Assembly (NCBI GenBank): GCA_004020545.1
Contig: SAQE01000062.1
Location: 1-37,411, forward strand
Length of the DNA: 37,411 bases
Source of the DNA: Mesorhizobium sp.
GTDB lineage: Bacteria; Pseudomonadota; Alphaproteobacteria; Rhizobiales; Rhizobiaceae
Direction: 5' to 3'
This document shows, one piece after another, positions 15,914 to 29,222 of the stretch. The position numbers were made by a program, and so were the translations under genes. Under the pieces are notes generated by a model, which searched no databases, was not told the DNA's origin, and saw nothing but the letters and a program-made list of their open reading frames with translations. The first letter of the stretch is position 1. The number at the start of each line of letters is the position of its first letter.

Positions 15914-17276
15914 AGACGCGCTTGCGGTAGATGGTGTCGAGCCAGACCGCGATGACCAGCACGGCCCCGACGACGATGCTCTGCAGTGGTGAGTCGACGC
16001 CGAGCAGCACCATACCGGACTGCAGCGACTGCATCAAAAGCGCGCCCAGCATGGCGCCGAGCACGGTTCCCGAACCGCCGGCGAGCGAGGTGCCGCCGAT
16101 CACCGCCGCGGCGATAACCAGGAGCTCGTCCAGCGTGCCCAGCGCATTGGTCGATGAATTCTGCCGCGCCGACGAAATGGCCGCCGCGATCGTCGCCAGC
16201 ACGCCCATGATCATGAACACCTTCATGGTGATCCAGCGCGTGTTGATGCCGGCAAGGTTCGCCGCCTCCGGATTGCCGCCGATGGCGAAGACATAGCGGC
16301 CGAAGCGGGTGCGCTTGGTGATGAAGGTCATGATCAGGCCGACCGCCACCGCCATCAGCACCGGAATGGCGATGCCGTGAGCGATGAACAGCCCACCCTC
16401 GGGAACGGTGATGTTGTTGGCTGCGGCGTATCGGTTCACGATGCCGACCGGCCATGGATAGGAATTGGCCAGCCACACCGCGCCCATGATGACCGCGCAG
16501 GTGACCGCGCCGAGCAGCGTCTCGGCCCAGATCGGGCGCAGCGGGAAACGGAAGCGCTTGCGCTGCACCCGGCCATGGAACAGCGCAAACACCACCGCCA
16601 GGCAGGCGACGACGCCGACGGCCCAGCTCCATTTGGCGCCGATCGAGCCCGCCGGTCCGCCGCCCATCAGCTGGAAAGTGGTGTCGAGCGGCGCGACCGT
16701 CTGGCCGCTGGTGACCCACCAGGCCGCACCGCGCCATACCAATAGCCCACCCAGCGTCACGATGAAGGCCGGCACTTCGAGATAGGCGATGACGAAGCCC
16801 TGGAAGGCGCCGATCAGCAGGCCGAGCGCCAGGCCGATTGCCAGCGCCAGCACCCAGATCCACGGATTGCCGAGCTCGAGCCCGACCATCCGCACCAGGA
16901 AATGCACCTGGGCAAAGCCCATGACCATGCCGATCAGTCCCTCGGCCGAGCCGACGGAGAGGTCGATGTTGCGCATGACGATGACCAGCACCATGCCGGA
17001 GGCCATGATGGCCACGGCCGAGGTCTGCACCGACAGGTTCCACAGATTGCGCGGCGTGAGAAAAGTGCGGCTGTCGAAATCGAGCGGATTGACGCCAAGC
17101 CGCAGGCTCGAAATGACGTGCAGGCCGATCCAGATGATCAGCAGCGCACCGACCATGCCGAGCATGCGCGTGTCGAGCTCGGTCGCCTTGAGGAAGCGCC
17201 CGATGGGGCTCAGTTCGGATGCGCGCGCGCGATCCGCGGCCGGATCGGCGGCGGCATCAGAGGTCGTATCGGTCAT
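15912..17276 (-). CDS. xylH: Xylose ABC transporter permease
   Basis: A 454-residue polytopic membrane protein of the BPD_transp_2 family, with ten or more hydrophobic segments. Landmarks are ASGMVLVIVMRNIDLSVGSA, LEVPAFIVTLGGLLVWRGAA, the GGNPEAANLAGINT loop that contacts the ATPase, and VIGGTSLAGGSGTV. All are typical of XylH-type sugar permeases. The start is ATG 17276 with GGGAGG upstream; the cytoplasmic N-terminal tail is rich in Asp and Ala. It lies 248 bp downstream of xylF, separated by a hairpin and a RIME-like repeat, which may lower its expression relative to xylF. Its stop codon lies within a palindromic repeat. Confidence 0.9.
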   Translation of the reverse strand: MTDTTSDAAADPAADRARASELSPIGRFLKATELDTRMLGMVGALLIIWIGLHVISSLRLGVNPLDFDSRTFLTPRNLWNLSVQTSAVAIMASGMVLVIVMRNIDLSVGSAEGLIGMVMGFAQVHFLVRMVGLELGNPWIWVLALAIGLALGLLIGAFQGFVIAYLEVPAFIVTLGGLLVWRGAAWWVTSGQTVAPLDTTFQLMGGGPAGSIGAKWSWAVGVVACLAVVFALFHGRVQRKRFRFPLRPIWAETLLGAVTCAVIMGAVWLANSYPWPVGIVNRYAAANNITVPEGGLFIAHGIAIPVLMAVAVGLIMTFITKRTRFGRYVFAIGGNPEAANLAGINTRWITMKVFMIMGVLATIAAAISSARQNSSTNALGTLDELLVIAAAVIGGTSLAGGSGTVLGAMLGALLMQSLQSGMVLLGVDSPLQSIVVGAVLVIAVWLDTIYRKRV

Positions 17277-17330
17277 GATATCCTCCCACCGGCAACCGTC
17301 TGGCGCGGATTGCCGGACCACGATGCTAGG

Positions 17331-17430
17331 GCAATTCCAGGAAAAGTGTGTAGCGGTTTTCCGTTCGGAATTGCCTGGAGACAAACGATTGGAGCGGTTC
17401 GACGATCCTGCCAGACGGTGAACTGCTCCA
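17331..17430. repeat. RIME-like repeat between xylF and xylH (copy 3)
   Basis: GCAATTCC (17331-17338) pairs with GGAATTGC, and GGAGCGGTTC with GAACTGCTCC. This is a near-canonical two-module copy lying inside the xylF-xylH spacer. Confidence 0.8.
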
Positions 17431-17474
17431 ATGCCGTTCCCAGCTCATTTGAAGCCGGAAACCCCTTTGAGAAA

Positions 17475-17499
17475 CGCCGCGGCTTTCTGGGCCGCGGCG
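17475..17499 (-). terminator. Hairpin downstream of xylF, likely attenuator
   Basis: Read on the minus strand, CGCCGCGGC and GCCGCGGCG pair perfectly around a 7-nt loop and are followed by TTTC. It starts 25 bp after the xylF stop. Partial termination here would give more binding protein than permease and ATPase, as is usual for such operons. Confidence 0.65.
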
Positions 17500-17524
17500 C
17501 TGCGTTTGAACCGCTGTCGGTCGC

Positions 17525-18565
17525 TTAGTTGCAGACCGCGACGCTGCCGGCGGCAACGCCCGCGCAGACTTCGTCCTTCTTGATCCAGCCGGCGTCGATG
17601 ACGACGTTGAGATTGTCCTTGGTGATCGCGACCGGAGTCAGGAACAGCGACTTGACGGTGTTGCCGCCGGGCGTGGTGAAGTCCTTGACGCCGGCGATGT
17701 CGGTCATCTTCTTGCCGTCGGCGAGCTGCGAGGCGATCTCGGCGGCGTTCTTGCCAAGCTCGCGCGCGTCCTTCCACACCGACACGGTCTGCGTGCCGAG
17801 CGCGATGCGGTTGAGCGCGGCATGGTCGCCGTCCTGGCCGGAGACCGGAACGGTGCCGGCCAACCCCTGAGCCGTCAGCGCCGCGACGACGCCGCCGGCA
17901 GTGCCGTCATTGGCTGCCACGACGGCGTCGACCTTGTTGTCGTTGGCGGTCAGGAACTGCTCCATGTTCTTCTGGGCGTTGGCAGGCAGCCAGCCGTCCG
18001 TATAGGCCTCGCCGACATTCTTGACCTTGCCGCTGTCGATGGCTTCCTTCAGCACTTCCATCGAGCCCGAGAACAGGAAATCGGCGTTCGGATCGGAGCC
18101 CGAGCCCTTGATGAAGACATAGTTGCCTTCGGGCTTGGCTTTGAACACCTCGCGGGCCTGCATGCGGCCGACTTCCTTGTTGTCGAAGGTCAGGTAGAAC
18201 ACGTCCTTGTTCTCGATCAGGCGGTCATAGCCAACCACCGGAATGCCCTCGTCGAGCGCCTTCTGCACCGCCGGACCGATCGCCGAGGCGTCCTGCGCCA
18301 GGATGATCAGCGAATTGGCGCCCTGCGAGATCAGGCTTTCGACGTCGGTCAGCTGCTTGCCCGGATTGGACTGCGCGTCGGCGGAGATATATTTGTCGCC
18401 GGCCGCCTCGATGGCCGCCTTCATCGCCGCTTCATCGGTCTTCCAGCGTTCTTCCTGGAAATTCGACCACGAAACGCCGATCACCTTGTCCTTCGCCTCT
18501 GCGGCCGACGCCAGCGTCAGCGACATGGCGACACCCGCCAGCATGGCGGCTGCGAATCTCTTCAT
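17525..18565 (-). CDS. xylF: Xylose-binding periplasmic protein
   Basis: A 346-residue sugar-binding protein of the Peripla_BP_4 family. It has a signal peptide at residues 1 to about 23 ([20 protein letters not shown]...AEA). Segments close to the D-xylose-binding protein XylF include [65 protein letters not shown] and PVSGQDGD; Asp, Arg and Asn residues in these line the sugar pocket. It captures xylose in the periplasm for XylH-XylG. ATG 18565 is preceded by GGGAGGAA. A 21-bp palindrome about 62-82 bp upstream is a probable operator for the divergent ROK regulator. Another sugar substrate is possible, but the XylF resemblance is strong. Confidence 0.9.
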   Translation of the reverse strand: MKRFAAAMLAGVAMSLTLASAAEAKDKVIGVSWSNFQEERWKTDEAAMKAAIEAAGDKYISADAQSNPGKQLTDVESLISQGANSLIILAQDASAIGPAVQKALDEGIPVVGYDRLIENKDVFYLTFDNKEVGRMQAREVFKAKPEGNYVFIKGSGSDPNADFLFSGSMEVLKEAIDSGKVKNVGEAYTDGWLPANAQKNMEQFLTANDNKVDAVVAANDGTAGGVVAALTAQGLAGTVPVSGQDGDHAALNRIALGTQTVSVWKDARELGKNAAEIASQLADGKKMTDIAGVKDFTTPGGNTVKSLFLTPVAITKDNLNVVIDAGWIKKDEVCAGVAAGSVAVCN

Positions 18566-18626
18566 GATTTCCTCCCTGCGCCCTTGCGGCGCGACCCAGA
18601 CTGGCCCGAAGGCCGGCATAGAGGCT

Positions 18627-18647
18627 TTTTTTCGAGCCTCGAAAAAA
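18627..18647. promoter_or_regulatory. Perfect 21-bp palindrome, ROK operator candidate O1
   Basis: TTTTTTCGAG, one C, then CTCGAAAAAA, a perfect 10+1+10 dyad upstream of xylF. ROK repressors bind A/T-rich dyads of this kind. Confidence 0.75.
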
Positions 18648-18710
18648 TAGTGGTCCAACGCCGAAGCGCTGTCAACAGCGATTCTGATGGTTTTTGAGGT
18701 GCCGCGAACT

Positions 18711-18731
18711 TTTTTTCGAGGCCCGCAATAA
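18711..18731. promoter_or_regulatory. Imperfect palindrome, ROK operator candidate O2
   Basis: The left half TTTTTTCGAG is identical to O1; the right half matches at 7 of 10 positions. Its centre is 84 bp from that of O1, close to eight helical turns. Confidence 0.55.
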
Positions 18732-18861
18732 ATAATGACAGCCCCGGCCGCTTCTGCCACTATCCCAGAACAGGTCCGGAGGAAGAGCAGAACCGGTCTG
18801 GCGCGTCGCCGACGGCCCAGGCATTGTCAAGAGGCCGCGCTGACCGGGGAGGAAGGAAGGA

Positions 18862-20100
18862 ATGTCGGTCGGAATCCGCCACGACGACCTGCGCCGGCGC
18901 AACCGCGCCATGGTGCTCTCGGCCGTGCGCCGGGCCGGCCAGCCGTCGCGTACGGAGATCGCCGCCACGACCGGGCTCAGCCACTCGACGATTTCGGCAA
19001 TCTCCTCGGACCTGATCGAGGAAGGCATCCTGACCGAGGGCAAGCCGAGCGAGACCGCGTCAATGAAGCGTGGACGGCCTCAGGTCGGCCTCGCCCTCAA
19101 TCCCGAGGCGGCCGCCGTGGTGACGGTGGTGCTGTCGCTGAATTTCCTCTCCGTCGCCGTCATCGACTATGCCGGCCAGGTCATTGCCGAGGAGCAGCGG
19201 CGCCTCGACACGCTCACCATGCCGCGCGACGAGTTGATCGGCGAATGCACGGCAATCGTCAGGCGCCGCCTGGAGGACCCCGACCTCGATGTCGGCAGCG
19301 TCGCGCGCATCGCCATGGGCATTCAGGGCATCACCGATTCCCATGCCCGTGCCATGCTATGGTCGCCGATCACGCCGCTGACCGACATTCCTTTCGCCGA
19401 CATCCTGGAGCGTGAATTCGGCATTCCGGCCACCATGGAGAACGACTGCAACATGATGGCGGTGGCGCTGCAGTGGCGCGACCCCGACCGCTACCACGAC
19501 AATTTCATTGCCATCCTGCTATCGCACGGCATCGGCATGGGTCTGGTGCTGAAGGGCGAGCTGTTCACCGGCACGCATTCTTCCGGAGGCGAGTTCGGCC
19601 ACATGATTCACCGCCCGGGCGGCGCGCTCTGCCGCTGCGGACGCCGCGGCTGCGTCGAGGCCTATGCCGGCAACTACGCCATCTGGCGCAATGCCAAAGG
19701 GATGAGCGAGAACTCCGAACCGGTCGATGTCAGCGATGCCGACATGCGGGCGCTTGCCGCCAAGGCGCGCGAGAAGGACGGCCCGGAACGCGAGGCCTAT
19801 CGCAAGGCGGGCGAGGCGCTGGGCTTCGGCCTCGGCAACCTGTTCGCGTTGATCGATCCTGCGCCGGTCGCTATGGTCGGCGTCAGCGCGGCGGCTTTCG
19901 ACCTGATAGAGCCGGCATTGCGGGAGGCCATTGCTCAGACCGCTGGCGGCCAGCATTCCAAATCGATCTCCTTCGACACCGAGCCGAACGAATTGCCGCT
20001 GATCCGCGAAGGCTGCGCCATGCGCGCGCTGACCTTCGTCGACCAGGAGATCTTCGCGCCGGGCGTCCAGGCACGGGCGGGCGCCGGAAAGGTGGCCTGA
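18862..20100 (+). CDS. ROK-family transcriptional regulator (XylR-like)
   Basis: A 412-residue ROK regulator. The N-terminal winged HTH (about residues 10-60) has PSRTEIAATTGLSHSTISAI. The ROK sugar-binding domain has the DYAG segment, ENDCNMMAVA, SHGIGMGLVL, HSSGGEFGHM and the zinc-binding C-R-C-G-R-R-G-C-V-E. It is transcribed divergently from xylF, with two palindromic operators between. It therefore most likely represses xylFHG and itself until xylose or a related sugar binds. ATG 18862 is preceded by GGAGGAAGGA. It ends exactly where phoB ends on the other strand, with no bases between the stops. Enzymes of xylose catabolism are not in this window. Confidence 0.9.
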   Translation: MSVGIRHDDLRRRNRAMVLSAVRRAGQPSRTEIAATTGLSHSTISAISSDLIEEGILTEGKPSETASMKRGRPQVGLALNPEAAAVVTVVLSLNFLSVAVIDYAGQVIAEEQRRLDTLTMPRDELIGECTAIVRRRLEDPDLDVGSVARIAMGIQGITDSHARAMLWSPITPLTDIPFADILEREFGIPATMENDCNMMAVALQWRDPDRYHDNFIAILLSHGIGMGLVLKGELFTGTHSSGGEFGHMIHRPGGALCRCGRRGCVEAYAGNYAIWRNAKGMSENSEPVDVSDADMRALAAKAREKDGPEREAYRKAGEALGFGLGNLFALIDPAPVAMVGVSAAAFDLIEPALREAIAQTAGGQHSKSISFDTEPNELPLIREGCAMRALTFVDQEIFAPGVQARAGAGKVA

Positions 20101-20790
20101 TCAGTCCTCGCGGATCGCGTATCCCGCGCCGCGAATGGTGCGGATGACGTCCGGCATGCGGCCGTTGTTGACGGCTTTGCGCAGCCGGCCGACATGCACG
20201 TCCACCGTGCGCTCGTCGATATAGATCGTCTCGCCCCAGACATTGTCGAGCAGCTGGCTGCGCGAGAACACCCGGCCGGGATGCCGCATCATGAACTCGA
20301 GCAGCCGGAACTCGGTCGGGCCAAGCCTGATCTCGCTCTTCTTGCGGTAGACGCGGTGCGATTCACGGTCGAGCACGATGTCGCCGACCTTGAGCACGCT
20401 GGACAGCACCTCCGGCTTGGCACGGCGCAGCAGCGCCTTGATCCTGGCCATGAATTCCGGCGTCGAGAACGGCTTGACCAAATAATCGTCGGCGCCCGTC
20501 GAGAGGCCGCGCACTCTATCGCTTTCCTCGCCGCGCGCGGTCAGCATGATGATCGGCAGCCGTTCCGTCTCGGGCCGCATCCTCAGGCGCCGGCAGAGCT
20601 CGATGCCGGAAACCGCCGGCACCATCCAGTCGAGCACAAGCAGGTCGGGCACGTTTTCCTGCAGGCGGATCTCGGCCTCATCGCCGCGTGTCACCACCTC
20701 GACCTGATAGCCTTCGGATTCGAGGTTGTAGCGGAGCAGCACCCCCAGCGGCTCCTCGTCCTCCACCACCATGATGCGTGGCGCGATCAT
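20101..20790 (-). CDS. phoB: Phosphate regulon response regulator PhoB
   Basis: A 229-residue OmpR-family regulator. The receiver has VVEDEE, phosphoacceptor Asp54 in LLVLDWMVP, LTARGEESD and LVKPF. The C-terminal winged helix has GPTEFRLLEFMMRHPGRVFS, YIDERTVDVHVGRLRKA and IRTIRGAGYAI. When phosphorylated by PhoR it binds Pho boxes, such as the one at 25376-25393. It is the last gene of pstS-pstC-pstA-pstB-phoU-phoB, 19 bp after phoU, as in other rhizobia. Its stop abuts the stop of the convergent ROK gene. Confidence 0.96.
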   Translation of the reverse strand: MIAPRIMVVEDEEPLGVLLRYNLESEGYQVEVVTRGDEAEIRLQENVPDLLVLDWMVPAVSGIELCRRLRMRPETERLPIIMLTARGEESDRVRGLSTGADDYLVKPFSTPEFMARIKALLRRAKPEVLSSVLKVGDIVLDRESHRVYRKKSEIRLGPTEFRLLEFMMRHPGRVFSRSQLLDNVWGETIYIDERTVDVHVGRLRKAVNNGRMPDVIRTIRGAGYAIRED

Positions 20791-20809
20791 TCAGCAGGTA
20801 CCTTCGTTG

Positions 20810-21514
20810 TCAGGCCGCGGGCGCCGGCATCGCCGTCTCGTCCTGCTTCGGACGGTTCGCGGGCAATTGCGTGCCGGTCAGCACATAGTATGCGTTCTCG
20901 GCGATGTTCGTCACATGGTCGCCGATGCGCTCCAGATTCTTGGCGCAGAACAACAGATGCGTGCAGGCCGTGATGTTGCGCGGATCCTCCATCATGTAGG
21001 TCAGGAGCTCGCGGAAGACGGAGGTGTATTTGACGTCGACGCGCTCGTCGTCGTTCCTGAGCTTGGCAAGCGCCGTGGCGTCGCCCGCGGTGTACTCCTC
21101 GATCACGCCCTGGACCTGGATCAGCACCAGCTGCGCCATGGAATCGATGGAATGCGACAGGTCGCGCGGAGCAGCGCTGACGCCGACTGAGCCGACGCGC
21201 TTGGCGATGTTCTTGGCGAGGTCGCCGATGCGCTCGAGGTCGCCGGCCATGCGGATCGCGCCGACCACGCTGCGCAGGTCGTCGGCCATGGGTTGCCGTT
21301 TGGCGATGAGCGTGATGGCGCGGTCGTCGAGCTCGCGCTGGCGCGCATCCATGATGGCATCGTCGGAGACGACGCGCTGCGCCATAGCGTTGTCGGAATT
21401 GAGCAGAGCCTTGGTCGACGCGCCGACCATCGAACCGGCAAGATCGCCCATGTCACGGATGAGCTGGCTGATCTGCCTCAGATCCTCGTCGAAGGAAGCG
21501 ACCGTATGGGCCAT
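20810..21514 (-). CDS. phoU: Phosphate signalling protein PhoU
   Basis: A 234-residue all-helical protein made of two PhoU repeats. The first carries RQRELDDRAITLIAKRQPMADDLRSV and GDLERIGDLAKNIAKR; the second carries CTHLLFCAKNLERIGDHVTNIAE. These E-R-I-G-D metal-cluster motifs define the family. PhoU couples the Pst transporter to PhoR, keeping the regulon off when phosphate is plentiful. It lies 20 bp downstream of pstB and 19 bp upstream of phoB. The C-terminal tail is Pro/Ala-rich. Confidence 0.95.
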   Translation of the reverse strand: MAHTVASFDEDLRQISQLIRDMGDLAGSMVGASTKALLNSDNAMAQRVVSDDAIMDARQRELDDRAITLIAKRQPMADDLRSVVGAIRMAGDLERIGDLAKNIAKRVGSVGVSAAPRDLSHSIDSMAQLVLIQVQGVIEEYTAGDATALAKLRNDDERVDVKYTSVFRELLTYMMEDPRNITACTHLLFCAKNLERIGDHVTNIAENAYYVLTGTQLPANRPKQDETAMPAPAA

Positions 21515-21534
21515 GATGATGTCCTCGTATGAAC

Positions 21535-22334
<800 letters not shown>

Positions 22335-22338
<4 letters not shown>

Positions 22339-23186
22339 CTGTCCTCTCTGCGTCCGGTAAGGCTGCGGGCGAAGATGCTCAGCCCAAGAACCGTCAGGGT
22401 GATTATGAGTGCGCCCGTCCAGGCCAGTTGCTGCCATTCTTCATACGGGCTCAGCGCAAACTGGAAGATGGTCACCGGCAGGCTGGCCATCGGCGCGTTG
22501 AGATTGCTCGACCAGAACTGATTGTTGAGCGCGGTGAAGAGCAGCGGCGCCGTCTCGCCCGAAATGCGGGCGATCGCCAGCAGGATGCCGGTGACGATGC
22601 CGGAAAGCGCGGCGCGATAGGCGACCGAGCGGATCACCACCCAGCGCGGCGCGCCGATGGCGGTGCCGGCTTCGCGCAGAGCGTTGGGCACAAGGTTCAG
22701 CATGTCCTCGGTGGTGCGCACCACGACGGGGATCACCAGGATGGACAGCGCGACCGCGCCGGCGATCGCCGAGAAGTGGCCCATCGGCCGCACCATCAGC
22801 TCGTAGACGAACAGGCCGACGATGATCGACGGCGCCGACAGAAGGATGTCGTTGATGAAGCGCACCACCATGGTCAGCCGCGAGAAGCGCCCGTACTCGG
22901 CCATGTAGGTTCCGGCGAGCACGCCGATCGGCGTCCCGACGATGATGCCGATGATGGTCATCACGATGCTGCCGTAGATGGCGTTGAGCAGGCCGCCGGC
23001 GTCGCCGGGCGGTGGCGTCATTTCCGTGAACACCGAAAGCGAGACACCGGAGAGCCCCTTGTAGAGCAGGGCGCCGAGGATCAGCGCCAGCCAGGCGAGG
23101 CCGATGCCCGCCGCGATGACGCACAGCGCCATCATCACGCCATTCTTGCGCTTGCGGCGTTGGTGGAGCGATGCGGCTGTCGACAT
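22335..23186 (-). CDS. pstA: Phosphate ABC transporter permease PstA
   Basis: A 283-residue inner-membrane permease with six hydrophobic segments. It has the basic N-terminus [16 protein letters not shown], the [18 protein letters not shown] segment, [28 protein letters not shown], and the ATPase-contact [17 protein letters not shown]. It forms the channel with PstC. It starts 3 bp after pstC stops and overlaps pstB by 4 bp. Confidence 0.95.
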
Positions 23187-23189
23187 CGG

Positions 23190-24176
23190 TCAGGCTCCGG
23201 TGCGGCTATCGATGCGCAACAGCATGTAGCGTGCGAGCGCGAGGATGATGAAGGTGATGATGAACAGGATCAGGCCGAGCGCCACCAGCGAGGATGTATA
23301 GAGCTCGCCGTCGGCTTCGGTGAATTCGTTGGCGATGGTCGCCGAGATCGTCGTGCCCGGCGCAAAAAGCGAGGCGCTGATGCGGTGCGCATTGCCGATG
23401 ACGAAAGTGACGGCCATCGTCTCGCCGAGCGCGCGGCCGAGGCCGAGCATGACGCCGCCCATGATGCCGACGCGGGTATAGGGGATGGTCACGCGCCGGG
23501 TCACTTCCCAGGTCGTGCAGCCGATGCCGTAGGCCGATTCCTTCAGCACTGCCGGCACCGTGTCGAACACGTCCTTGGTGATCGAGGTGATGAACGGCAG
23601 CACCATGATGGCGAGGATCAGCGACGACGTCAGCAGGCCGATGCCGTAGGGCGGACCGGCAAACAGGCTGGAGAGGCCCGGTATGCCGTGAAAGAGACTG
23701 ATGATGAAGGGCTGCACCGTCGTCTGCAGGAACGGCGCGAAGACGAACAGGCCCCAGATGCCGTAGATGATCGAGGGAATGCCGGCGAGCAGCTCGACCG
23801 CAATGCCGATCGGGCGGCGGAGCGGACGCGGGCAGAGCTCGGTCAGGAAGACGGCGATGCCGATACCGATCGGCACGGCAATAATAATGGCGATGGCCGA
23901 GGTGACGATGGTGCCGTAGATCGGCGCCAGGGCGCCGAAATTCTCGGTGACCGGGTTCCAGGACTCGGTCGTCAGGAAGGAGAAGCCGAACTTCGACAGC
24001 GCCTCCCACGAACCGGCGATCAGCGAGATCGCGACCCCGCCCAGCAGGACCAGCACGAGGATGGCGGAAAGGCGCGTGGCCGTCCGGAAGACCATGTCGG
24101 TGAGGGCGAAGCGGCGCACTGTCGCTTCTCTGGTCCGCACGGCGGACGATGTCACGGCTTCGGAAACGGCTGTCAT
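23190..24176 (-). CDS. pstC: Phosphate ABC transporter permease PstC
   Basis: A 328-residue permease with six transmembrane helices. Landmarks are FGFSFLTTESWNPVTENFGA, the P-I-Y-G-T-I-V-T-S segment, ELLAGIPSIIYGIWGLFVF, ESAYGIGCTTWEVTRRV (the ATPase coupling loop) and GLGRALGETMAVTFVIGN. The N-terminal 30 residues are hydrophilic. The gene follows pstS after a 64-bp gap that contains a strong stem-loop. Confidence 0.95.
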   Translation of the reverse strand: MTAVSEAVTSSAVRTREATVRRFALTDMVFRTATRLSAILVLVLLGGVAISLIAGSWEALSKFGFSFLTTESWNPVTENFGALAPIYGTIVTSAIAIIIAVPIGIGIAVFLTELCPRPLRRPIGIAVELLAGIPSIIYGIWGLFVFAPFLQTTVQPFIISLFHGIPGLSSLFAGPPYGIGLLTSSLILAIMVLPFITSITKDVFDTVPAVLKESAYGIGCTTWEVTRRVTIPYTRVGIMGGVMLGLGRALGETMAVTFVIGNAHRISASLFAPGTTISATIANEFTEADGELYTSSLVALGLILFIITFIILALARYMLLRIDSRTGA

Positions 24177-24202
24177 CTAGCCCCTCGCATTCGAAAGAGA
24201 CT

Positions 24203-24225
24203 GGAGGGCGCCGGAGGCGCCCTCC
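24203..24225. other. Strong stem-loop between pstS and pstC
   Basis: GGAGGGCGCC (24203-24212) and GGCGCCCTCC (24216-24225) form a perfect 10-bp stem with a 3-nt loop. A T-run follows only on the plus strand; in the pst direction there is no T-run. It probably works as an mRNA 3'-end stabiliser or partial block after pstS, giving excess binding protein. Confidence 0.7.
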
Positions 24226-24240
24226 CTTTTTCCGTAGGAA

Positions 24241-25299
24241 TTACATGCCGGAGTAGAGCGGCTTGCCGTTCCCGTCGACGATGTCCTTGCCCCACATTTC
24301 CTCGACGCTCTTCACCACCGCGTCGGGCATCGGAACATAGTCGAGCTCGGCGGCCATGTCGTCGCCCTTGGCGTAGGACCAGGCGAAGAACTTGAGCGCT
24401 TCGGTGGTGGCCGCCGCATCGTCGGGCTTCTTGTAGACGAGGATCCAGGTAGCGGAGGTCATCGGCCAGGATTCGGCGCCGGCCTGGTTGGCCAGGATGA
24501 CGCCGTAGCCCGGCTGCGAGCTCCAGTCGGCATTGGCCGCGGCAGCCGAGAAGGCCGCCGCGGTCGGCTCGACCTTCTTGCCGTCCTTGTTCACCAGGTC
24601 GGTGTAGGTCAGCTTGTTCTGCTTGGCGTAGGCGTACTCGACATAGCCGATCGCACCACCGGTCTGCGAGACGTTGTTGGCGACGCCTTCATTGCCCTTG
24701 GCACCGATGCCCACCGGCCACTCGAGCGCCTTGTCGACGCCGACCTTCGACTTCCAGTCGGCGCTGACGTCGCCCAGATAGTAGCTGAAGTTGAACGTGG
24801 TGCCCGAGCCGTCCGAGCGATGGACGACAGCGATCGCCTGGTCGGGCAGCTTGACGTCGGGGTTGAGCTTCTTGATCGCCTCGTCGTTCCAGTTGGTGAT
24901 CTTGCCGATGAAGATGTCGGCCAGCGTCGGGCCGTCGAGCACCAGTTCGCCCGGCTTGACGCCTTCGAGGTTGACGACCGGAACGATGCCGCCCATCACC
25001 ATCGGGAACTGCGCGAGCCCGGTGGACTCGAGTTCATCGCCCTTCAGCGGCGCGTCGGAGGCGCCGAAGGTCACGGTCTTGGCCTTGATCTGCTTGATGC
25101 CGCCGCCGGAGCCGATCGACTGATAGTTGAGACCGGTGCCGGTCTCCTTTTTGTAGGCGTCGGCCCACTTCGCGTAGATCGGATAGGGGAAGGTGGCGCC
25201 GGCGCCAGAGATGTCGGCCGCCACCGCGGCGGAGATGGAAACGGTAGATGCCGCAGCCATTGCAATCGCAACGGCCGCCGAGCGGATGAAATGTCTCAT
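24241..25299 (-). CDS. pstS: Periplasmic phosphate-binding protein PstS
   Basis: A 352-residue binding protein with a signal peptide (residues 1 to about 28, ending [14 protein letters not shown]). Phosphate-binding landmarks are [56 protein letters not shown] and [17 protein letters not shown] 25299 has AGGAG about 9 nt upstream. It is the first gene of the operon, and a Pho box lies about 77-94 bp upstream of its start. Expression should rise when phosphate is scarce. Confidence 0.96.
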   Translation of the reverse strand: MRHFIRSAAVAIAMAAASTVSISAAVAADISGAGATFPYPIYAKWADAYKKETGTGLNYQSIGSGGGIKQIKAKTVTFGASDAPLKGDELESTGLAQFPMVMGGIVPVVNLEGVKPGELVLDGPTLADIFIGKITNWNDEAIKKLNPDVKLPDQAIAVVHRSDGSGTTFNFSYYLGDVSADWKSKVGVDKALEWPVGIGAKGNEGVANNVSQTGGAIGYVEYAYAKQNKLTYTDLVNKDGKKVEPTAAAFSAAAANADWSSQPGYGVILANQAGAESWPMTSATWILVYKKPDDAAATTEALKFFAWSYAKGDDMAAELDYVPMPDAVVKSVEEMWGKDIVDGNGKPLYSGM

Positions 25300-25375
25300 G
25301 TGGCCTGCTCCTGTTCGGAATATGGTCTTTTGGCACCCGTTCTATCGGCGCCCGGGAGCGCAATAGCTCTCGATT

Positions 25376-25393
25376 ATTACAGTCGCATGACAG
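25376..25393 (-). promoter_or_regulatory. Pho box upstream of pstS
   Basis: On the minus strand, CTGTCAT, four bases (GCGA), then CTGTAAT: two heptamers in the 7-4-7 arrangement bound by PhoB. One mismatch separates the second heptamer from CTGTCAT. Confidence 0.87.
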
Positions 25394-25515
25394 TTTCGTG
25401 TCAGCCCGGTAACGTCTGAACGGGGATGTCTGGAGGGGCCTGCGGCCGGCTCTGCGAACCAGCCGGAGTTTGCCGCGGGAATCAGTAACTTGTCTGACTT
25501 TTGAATCAAAAATTA

Positions 25516-25544
25516 CCCCGGCGGCCGGATCTCGGCCGCCGGGG
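25516..25544 (-). terminator. Terminator downstream of the hybrid kinase
   Basis: CCCCGGCGGCCG and CGGCCGCCGGGG form a perfect 12-bp stem with a 5-nt loop. On the minus strand the stem is followed by TAATTTTTG. It lies about 300 bp after the kinase stop and just upstream of the pst operon, so it insulates pstS from read-through. Confidence 0.83.
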
Positions 25545-25726
25545 AAATAAAATCCGGACGAGAGCGCGTTGCCCGAATGCCAGAGCGGATCATGGCCTAG
25601 CCATCGCCGAAAACAGGGTCCGTTGGGGTAGAGTCGACGCTGTTTCTATGCCGGCGGTCGCTGCTCCCGCCCGTAACCGAGGGGCGGAATCGACAGCTCC
25701 TATTGTCCTTGCTTGGCTTCGCTTTG

Positions 25727-25748
25727 GTATGGTGCGATCACACCATAC
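25727..25748. promoter_or_regulatory. Isolated 8+8 palindrome, possible operator
   Basis: GTATGGTG (25727-25734) and CACCATAC (25741-25748) flank CGATCA. It lies in a gene-free stretch (25394-25841) that otherwise holds only the Pho box edge, a terminator and a repeat. TGGT...ACCA dyads are common for GntR-type regulators, but no target gene is next to it. Confidence 0.35.
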
Positions 25749-25796
25749 GTCTGCGTCAGACGGCGGGCTGCTGCCGAAGGGAACTATCTGTTTTAC

Positions 25797-25841
25797 GCAA
25801 TTCCGGACGGAAAACCGCTACGCACTTTTCCTGGAATTGCT

Positions 25842-25844
<3 letters not shown>
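25797..25844. repeat. RIME-like repeat, inverted orientation (copy 4)
   Basis: GCAATTCC (25797-25804) and GGAATTGC (25833-25840) enclose GGACGGAAAACCGC and TTTTCCT. This is the first module of the repeat in reverse orientation. It overlaps the stop codon of the hybrid kinase gene (25842-25844). Confidence 0.8.

Positions 25845-29222
<3,378 letters not shown>

Noticed and set aside
15039-18565. Fructose (frcBCA) identity for the sugar transporter
   Set aside because: The binding protein is clearly closer to XylF than to FrcB-type proteins; only the single-domain ATPase resembles FrcA.
22428-24395. 655-codon plus-strand open frame opposite pstA and pstC
   Set aside because: It is antisense to two clear permease genes; long antisense frames are common in GC-rich DNA, and its composition (Arg, Asp, His, Gly rich) is not protein-like.
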